From NCBI GenBank assembly GCA_964615975.1, contig CAZTTH010000013.1:20916-84915 (forward strand): a stretch of DNA of 64,000 nt, given 5' to 3'. This document shows, piece after piece, positions 1-6,808 of this stretch; within the stretch, counting starts at the first letter, position 1, and each line of letters opens with the position of its first letter. Source of the DNA: CAZTTH01 sp964615975 (GTDB taxonomy: Bacteria; Verrucomicrobiota; Lentisphaeria; JABSQK01; JAJFLO01). A program made the translations under genes and the position numbers. The notes beneath the pieces are model-generated. The model had not been told where the DNA came from. It did no database searches and was given only the letters and a program-made list of their open reading frames with translations.

Positions 1-123
1 TGATCAACGGTCGGGATTTAACAATCGGGGTCATGGAAGGGAGGTGGAAATCGCTTAGAAGTTATCACCCTGTTTTATGTTTTTTTTCAAAAAAATTCAC
101 TTTTTTTAACGGAGTATTTGATT

Positions 124-585
124 ATGATGAAAAAATTTATCATTGCTGTATGTATTTTCTCCAGTATCGCAGTAGGTCGGGCAGGCATCTTGGAGGACAA
201 TTGCGGGTGCGGTGTCGGGACCATACTCTTCGAAGGACATGACGGGGTCATCTCTCAAACCTTGGCGCTAACCACCAATGGCATTTTCTGGAATCAACTC
301 TTCGGGGTTACCTCCGGGACATTGGGTTGCGAACCGCCACAAAGCCTGGTATCATTGGACAAAATCAATATCTTCGTCGCCGGCAATATGGACAATCTGG
401 CGAAAGACATTGCAGTGGGACAGGGTGAAACACTCAATACCCTGGCCGACTTGATGCAGGTGCCCAGTGATAAACGTGGTGAACTGTACACTCAATTACG
501 CAAGAATTTCTCGGACATCTACGGTTCCGATGAAGTCACCTCGCGGCAAGTGACGGAAAAAATCGTCAAGATCGTCAATTCCTAA
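124..585 (+). CDS. DUF3015 family exported protein
   Basis: Small exported protein of unknown function. It begins with a cleavable signal sequence (KKFIIAVCIFSSIAVGRAG), then the Cys-Gly segment NCGCGVG that typifies DUF3015 proteins. The C-terminal half is helical and contains FVAGNMDNLAKDIAVGQGE. I chose ATG 124 because GGAG at 111-114 lies 9 bases upstream; a TTG at 118 is also in frame but too close to that site. The product is 153 residues, normal for the family. It is followed by a strong terminator-like hairpin and then a DUF4105 gene. Its C-terminal half resembles the end of the PEGA lipoprotein at 3355-3993. The family call rests on remembered motifs; the function is unknown. Confidence 0.75.
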   Translation: MMKKFIIAVCIFSSIAVGRAGILEDNCGCGVGTILFEGHDGVISQTLALTTNGIFWNQLFGVTSGTLGCEPPQSLVSLDKINIFVAGNMDNLAKDIAVGQGETLNTLADLMQVPSDKRGELYTQLRKNFSDIYGSDEVTSRQVTEKIVKIVNS

Positions 586-611
586 TTGTCGAATTGATTG
601 TACCACCTGAA

Positions 612-2543
612 ATGAAATACCTAAAAGGGTTCGGAGCTAGATTCCGAACCCTTTTTTTTGCTTTCAGCTTACTTTCCAGCTCTCACTTTCTGACTCAGAA
701 TTTATATGCGAATACCGCGCCGAAACACGATTATCTAACCGCGCTAAAGCGACTGGCACAGGAAAAAAAATTAGCCGAAAATGACTACTGGTTGACCCTT
801 GGGCATTACCAAAAGAAATGGGGGAAATGGGTGAGCCTGATTGACGACCCGGGATTTTTTTTCGCCGCGAATGGGAAACAGGATCCCCAGGCTGAACTTG
901 AAGCAACCTTGGAGGCATTCTTTCTCCTGCCCCAACCGGATCGCGAACCCGCGCGTTGCCGCTTTATCGCCCGCTATCATTGGCTTAAGGAATCTCTGGA
1001 TATCGATGAAAGCCGATTACCGCCGGCGGAATGCACCGAATATGATGCCATGCTGCGGCAACTCCAACCTCAAGAAGTGATTCTCATTTATCCCGCCGCT
1101 TATATGAATAACCCGGCGTCAATGTTCGGCCATACTCTGCTCAATATCAAAAGCGCCGAGCAAAGCGATTTATTATCCCAGTCGGTGAATTATGCTGCCC
1201 GAACCACGGTTAAGAATGGGTTGATATTCGCGATCAAAGGCATCTTCGGTTTCTATCCGGGATACTATGAGTACTATCCCTATTTCGCCCGCATCCAATT
1301 ATATAACGACATCAATCAACGCGACATCTGGGAATACGAATTGAATTTGAATCCGGACGAAGTTGAGCGGCTGATCTGGCATATTTGGGAACTCCGTGAA
1401 ATTTTTTCCGATTACTATTTCTTCGATGAAAATTGCTCCTACAACCTGCTCTACCTGCTCGAAGCCGCCCGGCCGGGAATGAACTTGATTGATCACTTCC
1501 CGATCTATGCCATTCCCCTCGATACCGTGCGCGCGGTCAAACAGTCCGGTGTGGTCAAGGCCATCAATTATCGTCCCTCCAAAGCCACCAAAATCCGTCA
1601 CCTCCAGTCGCTCCTCACCGAGTCTCAAGAAACCCTTGCCTATGATATCGCCACCTTGAAATTATCCCCACACATTCTGGTCAACCCCGAACTGCCACCT
1701 GATCGTCTGGCTGACATTCATGATCTGGCCACGGAATATCTTCAGTATCGCTACATGCAGCAGGAGATCACTCAGGACGTTTATCGAAAAGTCTTCCTCA
1801 ATCTTCTGAAGCAGCGCAGCCTGCTCCCGGAAACCCGCCCGGCCAGTGATACCCTGCCTTCTCCCGCCGAACCGACCCAGGGACATCGGAGTAAGCGGAT
1901 GTCATTGGGGGCGTCACTGAATGATAATCGTTGGGGCGTGACCCTGCAACCCCGCCCCGTGTATCATGACTTGCTGGATCCCGAATCCGGTTACCAACAT
2001 GGATCGGGAATCGCGTTTTTCGATCCTTATCTGGAATACGATTGGAATGACGAAAAGCTCCGTCTTAAACAACTCGATCTCATCACCATCATTGATCTCA
2101 GTCCACGCGATCGTTTTTTCCGCCCGCGCTCCTGGAAAGTGACGGTGGGATTTATTGAAGAAAAATTTGCCGGGGACAAACATCATCAACTCTTTCGCGT
2201 CGATTCCGGACAGGGCATAGCGCGTAAGATCAATGATCAATGCCTGGTATTTGGCCTGGCGGATATCGAATTTCTCGCAGCCCGCGTCCTGCATCCGGAT
2301 TACAGCCTGGGCATTGGTATTCATGCCGGAATTTTAGCAAAATTCACGGAGCGCTGGAATATATTATTGTCTGGCCGGGGACTAACCTATCAACTGGGAG
2401 ATCGCAATGATCTGATTCGGATCGAATGCGAACAGCGCTGGCAGATAAACGCCAACCGCGCTTGGTATTTAAAGTTGGCAAGGCAAAAGAACTTTTCACT
2501 TTATCAGACCATGCTGAGTGCCGGGATTAATCTCTATTTTTGA
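612..2543 (+). CDS. DUF4105 (Lnb-like) exported protein with C-terminal beta-barrel-like region
   Basis: Predicted exported protein of 643 residues. The chosen ATG 612 gives a signal peptide with a basic start, the hydrophobic stretch LFFAFSLLSSSHFL and an Ala cleavage site near YA-NTAP. The middle holds the DUF4105 domain with its two signature sites: the His segment MFGHTLLNI (about residues 170-180) and the Cys segment DENCSYNLLYLLE (about residue 275). These are the presumed catalytic His and Cys of a permuted NlpC/P60-like fold. Some DUF4105 proteins (Lnb) are reported lipoprotein N-acyltransferases. From about residue 430 alternating polar/hydrophobic strands end in LYF, as in outer-membrane barrels. 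The first codons encode a terminator-like hairpin. Domain call secure; acyltransferase role is inference. Confidence 0.8.
   Translation: MKYLKGFGARFRTLFFAFSLLSSSHFLTQNLYANTAPKHDYLTALKRLAQEKKLAENDYWLTLGHYQKKWGKWVSLIDDPGFFFAANGKQDPQAELEATLEAFFLLPQPDREPARCRFIARYHWLKESLDIDESRLPPAECTEYDAMLRQLQPQEVILIYPAAYMNNPASMFGHTLLNIKSAEQSDLLSQSVNYAARTTVKNGLIFAIKGIFGFYPGYYEYYPYFARIQLYNDINQRDIWEYELNLNPDEVERLIWHIWELREIFSDYYFFDENCSYNLLYLLEAARPGMNLIDHFPIYAIPLDTVRAVKQSGVVKAINYRPSKATKIRHLQSLLTESQETLAYDIATLKLSPHILVNPELPPDRLADIHDLATEYLQYRYMQQEITQDVYRKVFLNLLKQRSLLPETRPASDTLPSPAEPTQGHRSKRMSLGASLNDNRWGVTLQPRPVYHDLLDPESGYQHGSGIAFFDPYLEYDWNDEKLRLKQLDLITIIDLSPRDRFFRPRSWKVTVGFIEEKFAGDKHHQLFRVDSGQGIARKINDQCLVFGLADIEFLAARVLHPDYSLGIGIHAGILAKFTERWNILLSGRGLTYQLGDRNDLIRIECEQRWQINANRAWYLKLARQKNFSLYQTMLSAGINLYF
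623..659 (+). terminator. Intrinsic terminator-like hairpin at the start of the next gene
   Basis: A 13-bp perfect stem pairs 623-635 with 643-655 around a 7-base loop. The T run continues to 659. The GC-rich core is GGGTTCGGA / TCCGAACCC. This is a textbook rho-independent terminator for the DUF3015 gene. However, it lies inside the signal-peptide codons of the DUF4105 gene if that gene starts at 612, so it may act as an attenuator that lowers expression of the second gene. Confidence 0.8.
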
Positions 2544-2564
2544 AAGAAATGCTTCTCATTTCTT

Positions 2565-2984
2565 TCAATCAAAGCGCTTTGCCGACCGGGTTTTCTTGAT
2601 CTCACTACGCTGCTTCTTACTGGTCAGTCGTTTCTCCCGTGACGACCGTGAAGGTTTAGTGGAGATTCGCCGTTTGGGAGTCACTGAGGCTCGGCTTAAT
2701 AGCGCGAACAAACGTTCCCGCGCGTCCTGCCGGTTTCCCGCCTGTGAACGATACCGACGGGCATCGATAATTAGTATCCCATCAGCAGTGATGATATGAC
2801 CCGCCATTTTCCGCAGCCGATTTTTGATTCGATCAGGGACACCATTATCATTGGCGAAATCGTAGCGTAATTGCACAGCCGAGGACACTTTGTTGACATT
2901 TTGCCCGCCCGGGCCATCCGCACGGACAAAGGACTCGGAAATCAGTGACTCATCAATACTCAGATTATTGGTTATCCTGATCAT
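2565..2984 (-). CDS. arfB: ArfB/YaeJ-type peptidyl-tRNA hydrolase
   Basis: Ribosome-rescue hydrolase of the class I release-factor family, 139 residues. It frees stalled ribosomes by hydrolysing peptidyl-tRNA in the A site. The catalytic GGQ is at residues 26-28 within DGPGGQNVNKVSS. It lacks the codon-recognition domains of RF1/RF2. The long basic tail (RSSREKRLTSKKQRSEIKK) is the part of ArfB that inserts in the empty mRNA channel. The start codon overlaps the end of the upstream bacilliredoxin-like gene by 4 bases, so the two are probably translated together. The stop lies in an AT-rich inverted repeat (2541-2567) shared with the end of the convergent DUF4105 gene. Confidence 0.93.
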   Translation of the reverse strand: MIRITNNLSIDESLISESFVRADGPGGQNVNKVSSAVQLRYDFANDNGVPDRIKNRLRKMAGHIITADGILIIDARRYRSQAGNRQDARERLFALLSRASVTPKRRISTKPSRSSREKRLTSKKQRSEIKKTRSAKRFD

Positions 2985-3340
2985 GGCTCGTCGTTTTTAA
3001 TATCAGTTATCGCTTGGGACAACGATTCCCGCGTGATAGCGGAATGAGAAGCGTCCCACACCGGTATTTGCCTGAAAATTACGATTGCCTGCGGTGATTG
3101 ATGGGTGACATCAAGGGTTGAGGCAATGGCATTGGAAACCTGACGATCACGAATCACATCGACCTGAGCGCATACCAAAGCATCCCCGTCATTCTCAGTG
3201 ACAAAGTCATGAAACTCATCCTGAGCGGCAAAACTGACAGGACAGCGCGTACTGTGCTTAAATAATAAAACCGGCTGTTGGTCCGATTCGGCAAGCAGAT
3301 TCTCAAAATCGTTTATCGATGTTACAGGGGTAATATTCAT
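2981..3340 (-). CDS. YtxJ/BrxC-like monothiol bacilliredoxin family protein (DUF2847)
   Basis: Thioredoxin-fold protein of 119 residues. The segment LLFKHSTRCPVS places a single Cys (C33) in a CPxS site, the hallmark of the YtxJ/BrxC family. In Firmicutes these proteins remove bacillithiol from proteins. The strand VDVIRDRQVSNAIA and the turn HQSPQAIVIF (cis-Pro region) fit the thioredoxin fold. The gene lies 14 bases downstream of a PEGA lipoprotein and overlaps arfB by 4 bases. Whether this organism makes bacillithiol cannot be judged here; no bshA/B/C gene is in the window. The partner thiol could be different. Confidence 0.8.
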   Translation of the reverse strand: MNITPVTSINDFENLLAESDQQPVLLFKHSTRCPVSFAAQDEFHDFVTENDGDALVCAQVDVIRDRQVSNAIASTLDVTHQSPQAIVIFRQIPVWDASHSAITRESLSQAITDIKNDEP

Positions 3341-3354
3341 TGCTGATCCTTTGC

Positions 3355-3993
3355 TTATCGGTGAATAAATTCAAGCACGACCAATTCAGCGAATTTAGCG
3401 ACATTGGAATTGGCCTGATACAGTTGCTTGAGTTTATCAATCGCGCTACCCCGCCCGTTTGTACTTACCTCAAGCATTGGCAATAATGCGTCTATAATTT
3501 CACCGGGCGCACCATATAATTCTCGTCCCAGCTTCTGATGATTAACCACGATGAAGCCAATCACTTTCGCACGGTGCTGATCCTGTGAACTATTTCCCCA
3601 TCCACCCACTGCCGGCTTCATCGTTATCAGATAATTATTGGGCGCGTATTCGTAGAGCGCGCCGGTAGCCATATCGATAGTGGTGGAAAAAACCCCATAT
3701 GACAAGAAGATAACATTGCCCCAACTGAATTTATTGCCGCGTGTCGTCATCAAGAACATCTCATCCCTAAAACCTTCTTTTTTTATCAATACCGAACTGC
3801 CTTTGCGTCGTTCAATTTTAGTTTGCAACGGTGTTCTGCCAAGAGGAATCCCATTCACATAAACATCGGCCCCATCCGGCTGGGAAGCAAAAGATACCTC
3901 TTGTCGCGGTCCACTAACGATTGAACCACAACCAGAGATCAGTATCAGGCAAAAAATCAGCGCGGACGGAATGAATAGATAGCGGAAATTCAA
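3355..3993 (-). CDS. PEGA-domain lipoprotein with DUF3015-like C-terminus
   Basis: Predicted lipoprotein of 212 residues. It starts with TTG (no in-frame ATG precedes the signal) with AAGGA about 12 bases upstream. The signal sequence ends in the lipobox LISGC, so the mature protein should carry lipid at Cys22. A PEGA domain follows (residues about 30-75), with the motif QPDGADVYVNGIPLGRTP. A hydrophobic turn WGNVIFLSYGVFSTTID follows. The last about 70 residues (FIVVNHQKLGRELYGAPGE onward) resemble the C-terminal half of the DUF3015 protein at 124-585 in order and spacing of residues. PEGA proteins are often envelope-associated; the exact role is unknown. Confidence 0.75.
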   Translation of the reverse strand: MNFRYLFIPSALIFCLILISGCGSIVSGPRQEVSFASQPDGADVYVNGIPLGRTPLQTKIERRKGSSVLIKKEGFRDEMFLMTTRGNKFSWGNVIFLSYGVFSTTIDMATGALYEYAPNNYLITMKPAVGGWGNSSQDQHRAKVIGFIVVNHQKLGRELYGAPGEIIDALLPMLEVSTNGRGSAIDKLKQLYQANSNVAKFAELVVLEFIHR

Positions 3994-4295
3994 TATAAAA
4001 TTTTGTCCTTCTGTAATATGAAAAGTATCGATTTAATGATTGTTTCGTATCCCAACGGTATGAAAGATATAACCATCCCCAAGAATGTGAGCATTAATTT
4101 CTCTTGTCAATCATCGATCGTCCCATTGGTGACAGTTGTTGACTAACGAATTTATCCCCCCATGAATGAGTGGGCTACTTTCGCTCTTTCCTTAAGAAAA
4201 ATTTTGAATTCGTGGAGATGGATGCTTAACAACCTTTAAACGATTAGCGGGAAATCTTAATTGCACAGTATGCAGCCATGTGCCACGATTCATTG
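3994..4295. other. Intergenic region, no gene seen
   Basis: About 300 bases between the start of the PEGA lipoprotein gene and the end of rimO, both on the minus strand. It must hold the promoter of the PEGA-bacilliredoxin-arfB group, but I find no convincing -35/-10 pair. No RNA gene or long repeat is visible. Confidence 0.5.
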
Positions 4296-5657
4296 TCAAT
4301 GCTTGATTGTCCCATGCAGATCATAGGGTTCGGCGGCGGTGATGGTGACATTACAGAAATTATAGTCGGCAACTTCCGAATCGGCGGTGAAATGGACGAG
4401 ATTATCGGCTTGCGGGGCATCTCCGCGGGTGCGGCCGACACACTGGATTTTGTCATCCTCCCCCATGTTAATTTCGTCAATGATAACCCGGATGGATTGG
4501 TCGATAAAAGCGGTGTTTTTCTCCAGCGAGATTTGCTGTTGCAGCAACATCAATTCGGCACGGCGTTGCTCTGCCACTTCCCGTGCGGCAAAATCGGTAA
4601 ATTGATAGGCATGGGTGTTTTCTTCGTGGGAATAAGTAAATACGCCAAACCGGTCAAACCGTTGTTCCTGAACAAAGTCACGGAGTTCCGCGAACTCGGT
4701 ATCGGTCTCGCCCGGATGACCGACGAGAAAGGTCGTCCGCACAATTACATTCGGTATCCGTTGACGGATACTGCATAATAACTCCTCACTGCGTTTTTTA
4801 TTGATCCCCCGGCGCATACGTTTCAATACCGGGTCGGAGATGTGCTGAAGCGGTATATCTACATAAGGTGTCAGATGTCGGCTGACGGAAAAAGTATCGA
4901 TCAATTCATCGGTGACGCTGGTGGGGTAGAGATAGAGAACCCGCAGCCAATATTCATCTCCTTCGAGGTTATCCAGGCGTTTTAACAGAGCGGCGACAGT
5001 GGTGCCATCACGAAGATCCAGACCATAACGACTGGAATTCTGCGAAATCAGAATAATTTCCTTGACGCCCTTATCGAGCAGGTTCTGCGCCTCCAGCGCG
5101 ATGGATTCGATGCTCCGGCTGCGCTCCTTGCCGCGAAAGGTTGGGATGGCGCAAAAACTGCATTTCATATTGCAGCCTTCAGCGATCTTGAGATAGGCAT
5201 AGTGGCTGGGGGTCACCAACAACCGCGGCGTATTCTCATCATAGAGATAGACCGGAAGATCTTCCCTGACCACAGTGTTCAATTCGGGAAACTGATGGAG
5301 GAATTCATCCAGGCGCGCCGCGATGGTTTGCACGTCATCAAGACCGATGATCAGATCAACCTTGGGATATTTCTTTCGCACTACCTGCGGCATGCGTTGT
5401 GCCAGACAGCCGGCGACAACCACTTTGCGATGACGGCGCCGGGCTTTCCAGCGCAACGCGGCAGCGATCGTATCGTACGACTCTTCCCGCGCCTTGTCGA
5501 TAAAACTACAGGTATTGATAACATGAATATCGGCGATTTCCGGGTCGTTGGTAAACACCGCCCCGGCCTGTGCCAGACTCCCGGCCATGACCTCCGAGTC
5601 CACCAGATTCTTGGCGCACCCCAGCGAACTCAAACAAATTTTCATTGATTTTAACAT
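4296..5657 (-). CDS. rimO: Ribosomal protein uS12 methylthiotransferase RimO
   Basis: Radical-SAM enzyme that adds a methylthio group to the beta-carbon of Asp89 (E. coli numbering) of ribosomal protein S12. At 453 residues it has the full family length. The N-terminal UPF0004 domain carries the three auxiliary cluster cysteines C14 (SSLGCAKN), C50 (NTCSF) and C84 (AGCLAQ). The radical-SAM cluster is C162, C166, C169 (EGCNMKCSFC). A TRAM domain closes the protein. SSLGCAKN and the motif PTSVTDELID favour RimO over MiaB. Start ATG 5657 has AGGG 9 bases upstream; ATG 5645 is possible. It sits downstream of ftsK and rodZ-like genes, a conserved neighbourhood in several phyla. Confidence 0.95.
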   Translation of the reverse strand: MLKSMKICLSSLGCAKNLVDSEVMAGSLAQAGAVFTNDPEIADIHVINTCSFIDKAREESYDTIAAALRWKARRRHRKVVVAGCLAQRMPQVVRKKYPKVDLIIGLDDVQTIAARLDEFLHQFPELNTVVREDLPVYLYDENTPRLLVTPSHYAYLKIAEGCNMKCSFCAIPTFRGKERSRSIESIALEAQNLLDKGVKEIILISQNSSRYGLDLRDGTTVAALLKRLDNLEGDEYWLRVLYLYPTSVTDELIDTFSVSRHLTPYVDIPLQHISDPVLKRMRRGINKKRSEELLCSIRQRIPNVIVRTTFLVGHPGETDTEFAELRDFVQEQRFDRFGVFTYSHEENTHAYQFTDFAAREVAEQRRAELMLLQQQISLEKNTAFIDQSIRVIIDEINMGEDDKIQCVGRTRGDAPQADNLVHFTADSEVADYNFCNVTITAAEPYDLHGTIKH

Positions 5658-5934
5658 CGGATGTTACCCTGAACCTATTTATTAATTCCGGGAGCATGAT
5701 CAGAGAATCTCATGACGCCCAGTTGTGACGCAGTAGATATCAGGGATTTATCAAGGGTTGATAAGGGAATCTGTTCACGAAGCGCCAATTCTAAACAACA
5801 CCCATCGTAAATGGATATTGGTTAATAATTCATAAATACAATACCATTGATAACCAGATTTGGACAGGTTTGTGCAGTTAAGCATTGGAAAATACTCATC
5901 TTCAATAAATGCAAAAATTGTGGCGATGCATCAT

Positions 5935-6681
5935 TTATTTTTCCGGAAGCGGCAATAGTTGCAGCTCCAAATGTTCAGCGGGCAGCAGCTGTTCCAATTC
6001 TCTTTCCGTGATGGGATGACTCAGATTGGAACGGAACAGAGTCGACCGGATCTCACGCTCCATTTTGCTGCTGATCGCGTACCCTACGATTAGCATCGCG
6101 ATCAACAAAATAATCATACTCAACGCCCAGCCAAAGCGGATACTCATTGGATTCGGTGCGGTCTTTGGGCCAGCGATTTCCGGCGCGTTCTCGGATGAAG
6201 CGCCGTCATTAGTCTCATTTTCCGCAGCGAGATTAAAGTAGGCGGTTTCGAATTGAATGATGATCGGTTTGCTGTCGATCCCATAAAGCAGACAAAGAGT
6301 TTTAATCGTGGTTTTTATGGCCAGCATGGAATTTTCTGCCATATCCCATTGATTGGCTTCCAAGGCGGCTATCGCTGCACTCGGCACCCCGGTTTCTTTG
6401 GTCACTTCCGCATGAGTTTTCCACGGGGAATTCTCGCGCGCCATTATCAGTTTTTGACCAACCGAGATATCGTCCTCGTGGGCGATGGTTATAATGGTTT
6501 CTCCCTGGTCATTAATCTCAATATTTTCCGGTGAAAATCGCCGTTCTCCAACCAATGGCGCGGGGGAGGGATCAGCAGGGAAGGGATCGTGATCCGGAAT
6601 CACAGGGGTGTGATCTTCGATTGGCTGGTCGAAGAGGCTCGGTTGCAGCTTGTTGATATTATCTGGATCGGAATCAGTCAT
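5935..6681 (-). CDS. RodZ-like HTH membrane protein
   Basis: Protein of 248 residues with RodZ-like architecture. An acidic, Pro-rich N-terminus (about 70 residues) precedes a Cro/RodZ-type helix-turn-helix (SVGQKLIMARENSPWKTHAE through the segment IAALEANQWDMAENSMLA). One membrane helix follows near residues 185-207 (WALSMIILLIAMLIVGYAI), then only about 40 periplasmic residues. RodZ couples MreB to cell-wall synthesis. The HTH-before-TM order and the ftsK-rimO neighbourhood support the assignment. Unlike classical RodZ it has the HTH in the middle rather than at the N-terminus, and it lacks the long beta-rich periplasmic domain. Assigned by layout and context more than by strong sequence identity. 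Confidence 0.65.
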   Translation of the reverse strand: MTDSDPDNINKLQPSLFDQPIEDHTPVIPDHDPFPADPSPAPLVGERRFSPENIEINDQGETIITIAHEDDISVGQKLIMARENSPWKTHAEVTKETGVPSAAIAALEANQWDMAENSMLAIKTTIKTLCLLYGIDSKPIIIQFETAYFNLAAENETNDGASSENAPEIAGPKTAPNPMSIRFGWALSMIILLIAMLIVGYAISSKMEREIRSTLFRSNLSHPITERELEQLLPAEHLELQLLPLPEK

Positions 6682-6808
6682 CAGCTTATTGCCAGTTTAT
6701 GCTTAAAGAAATGATACTACAAACAAACAACATCCTTGTCGACCTACCTCTAATCATTTACCGCACTGTTGAACCATCATTATAAAAACCAACCCTTGAC
6801 CATCATCT

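Noticed and set aside
2541..2567. Strong terminator between the DUF4105 gene and arfB
   Set aside because: The inverted repeat GAAAGAAATG/CATTTCTTTC is AT-rich and not followed by a T run in either direction; kept only as a note.
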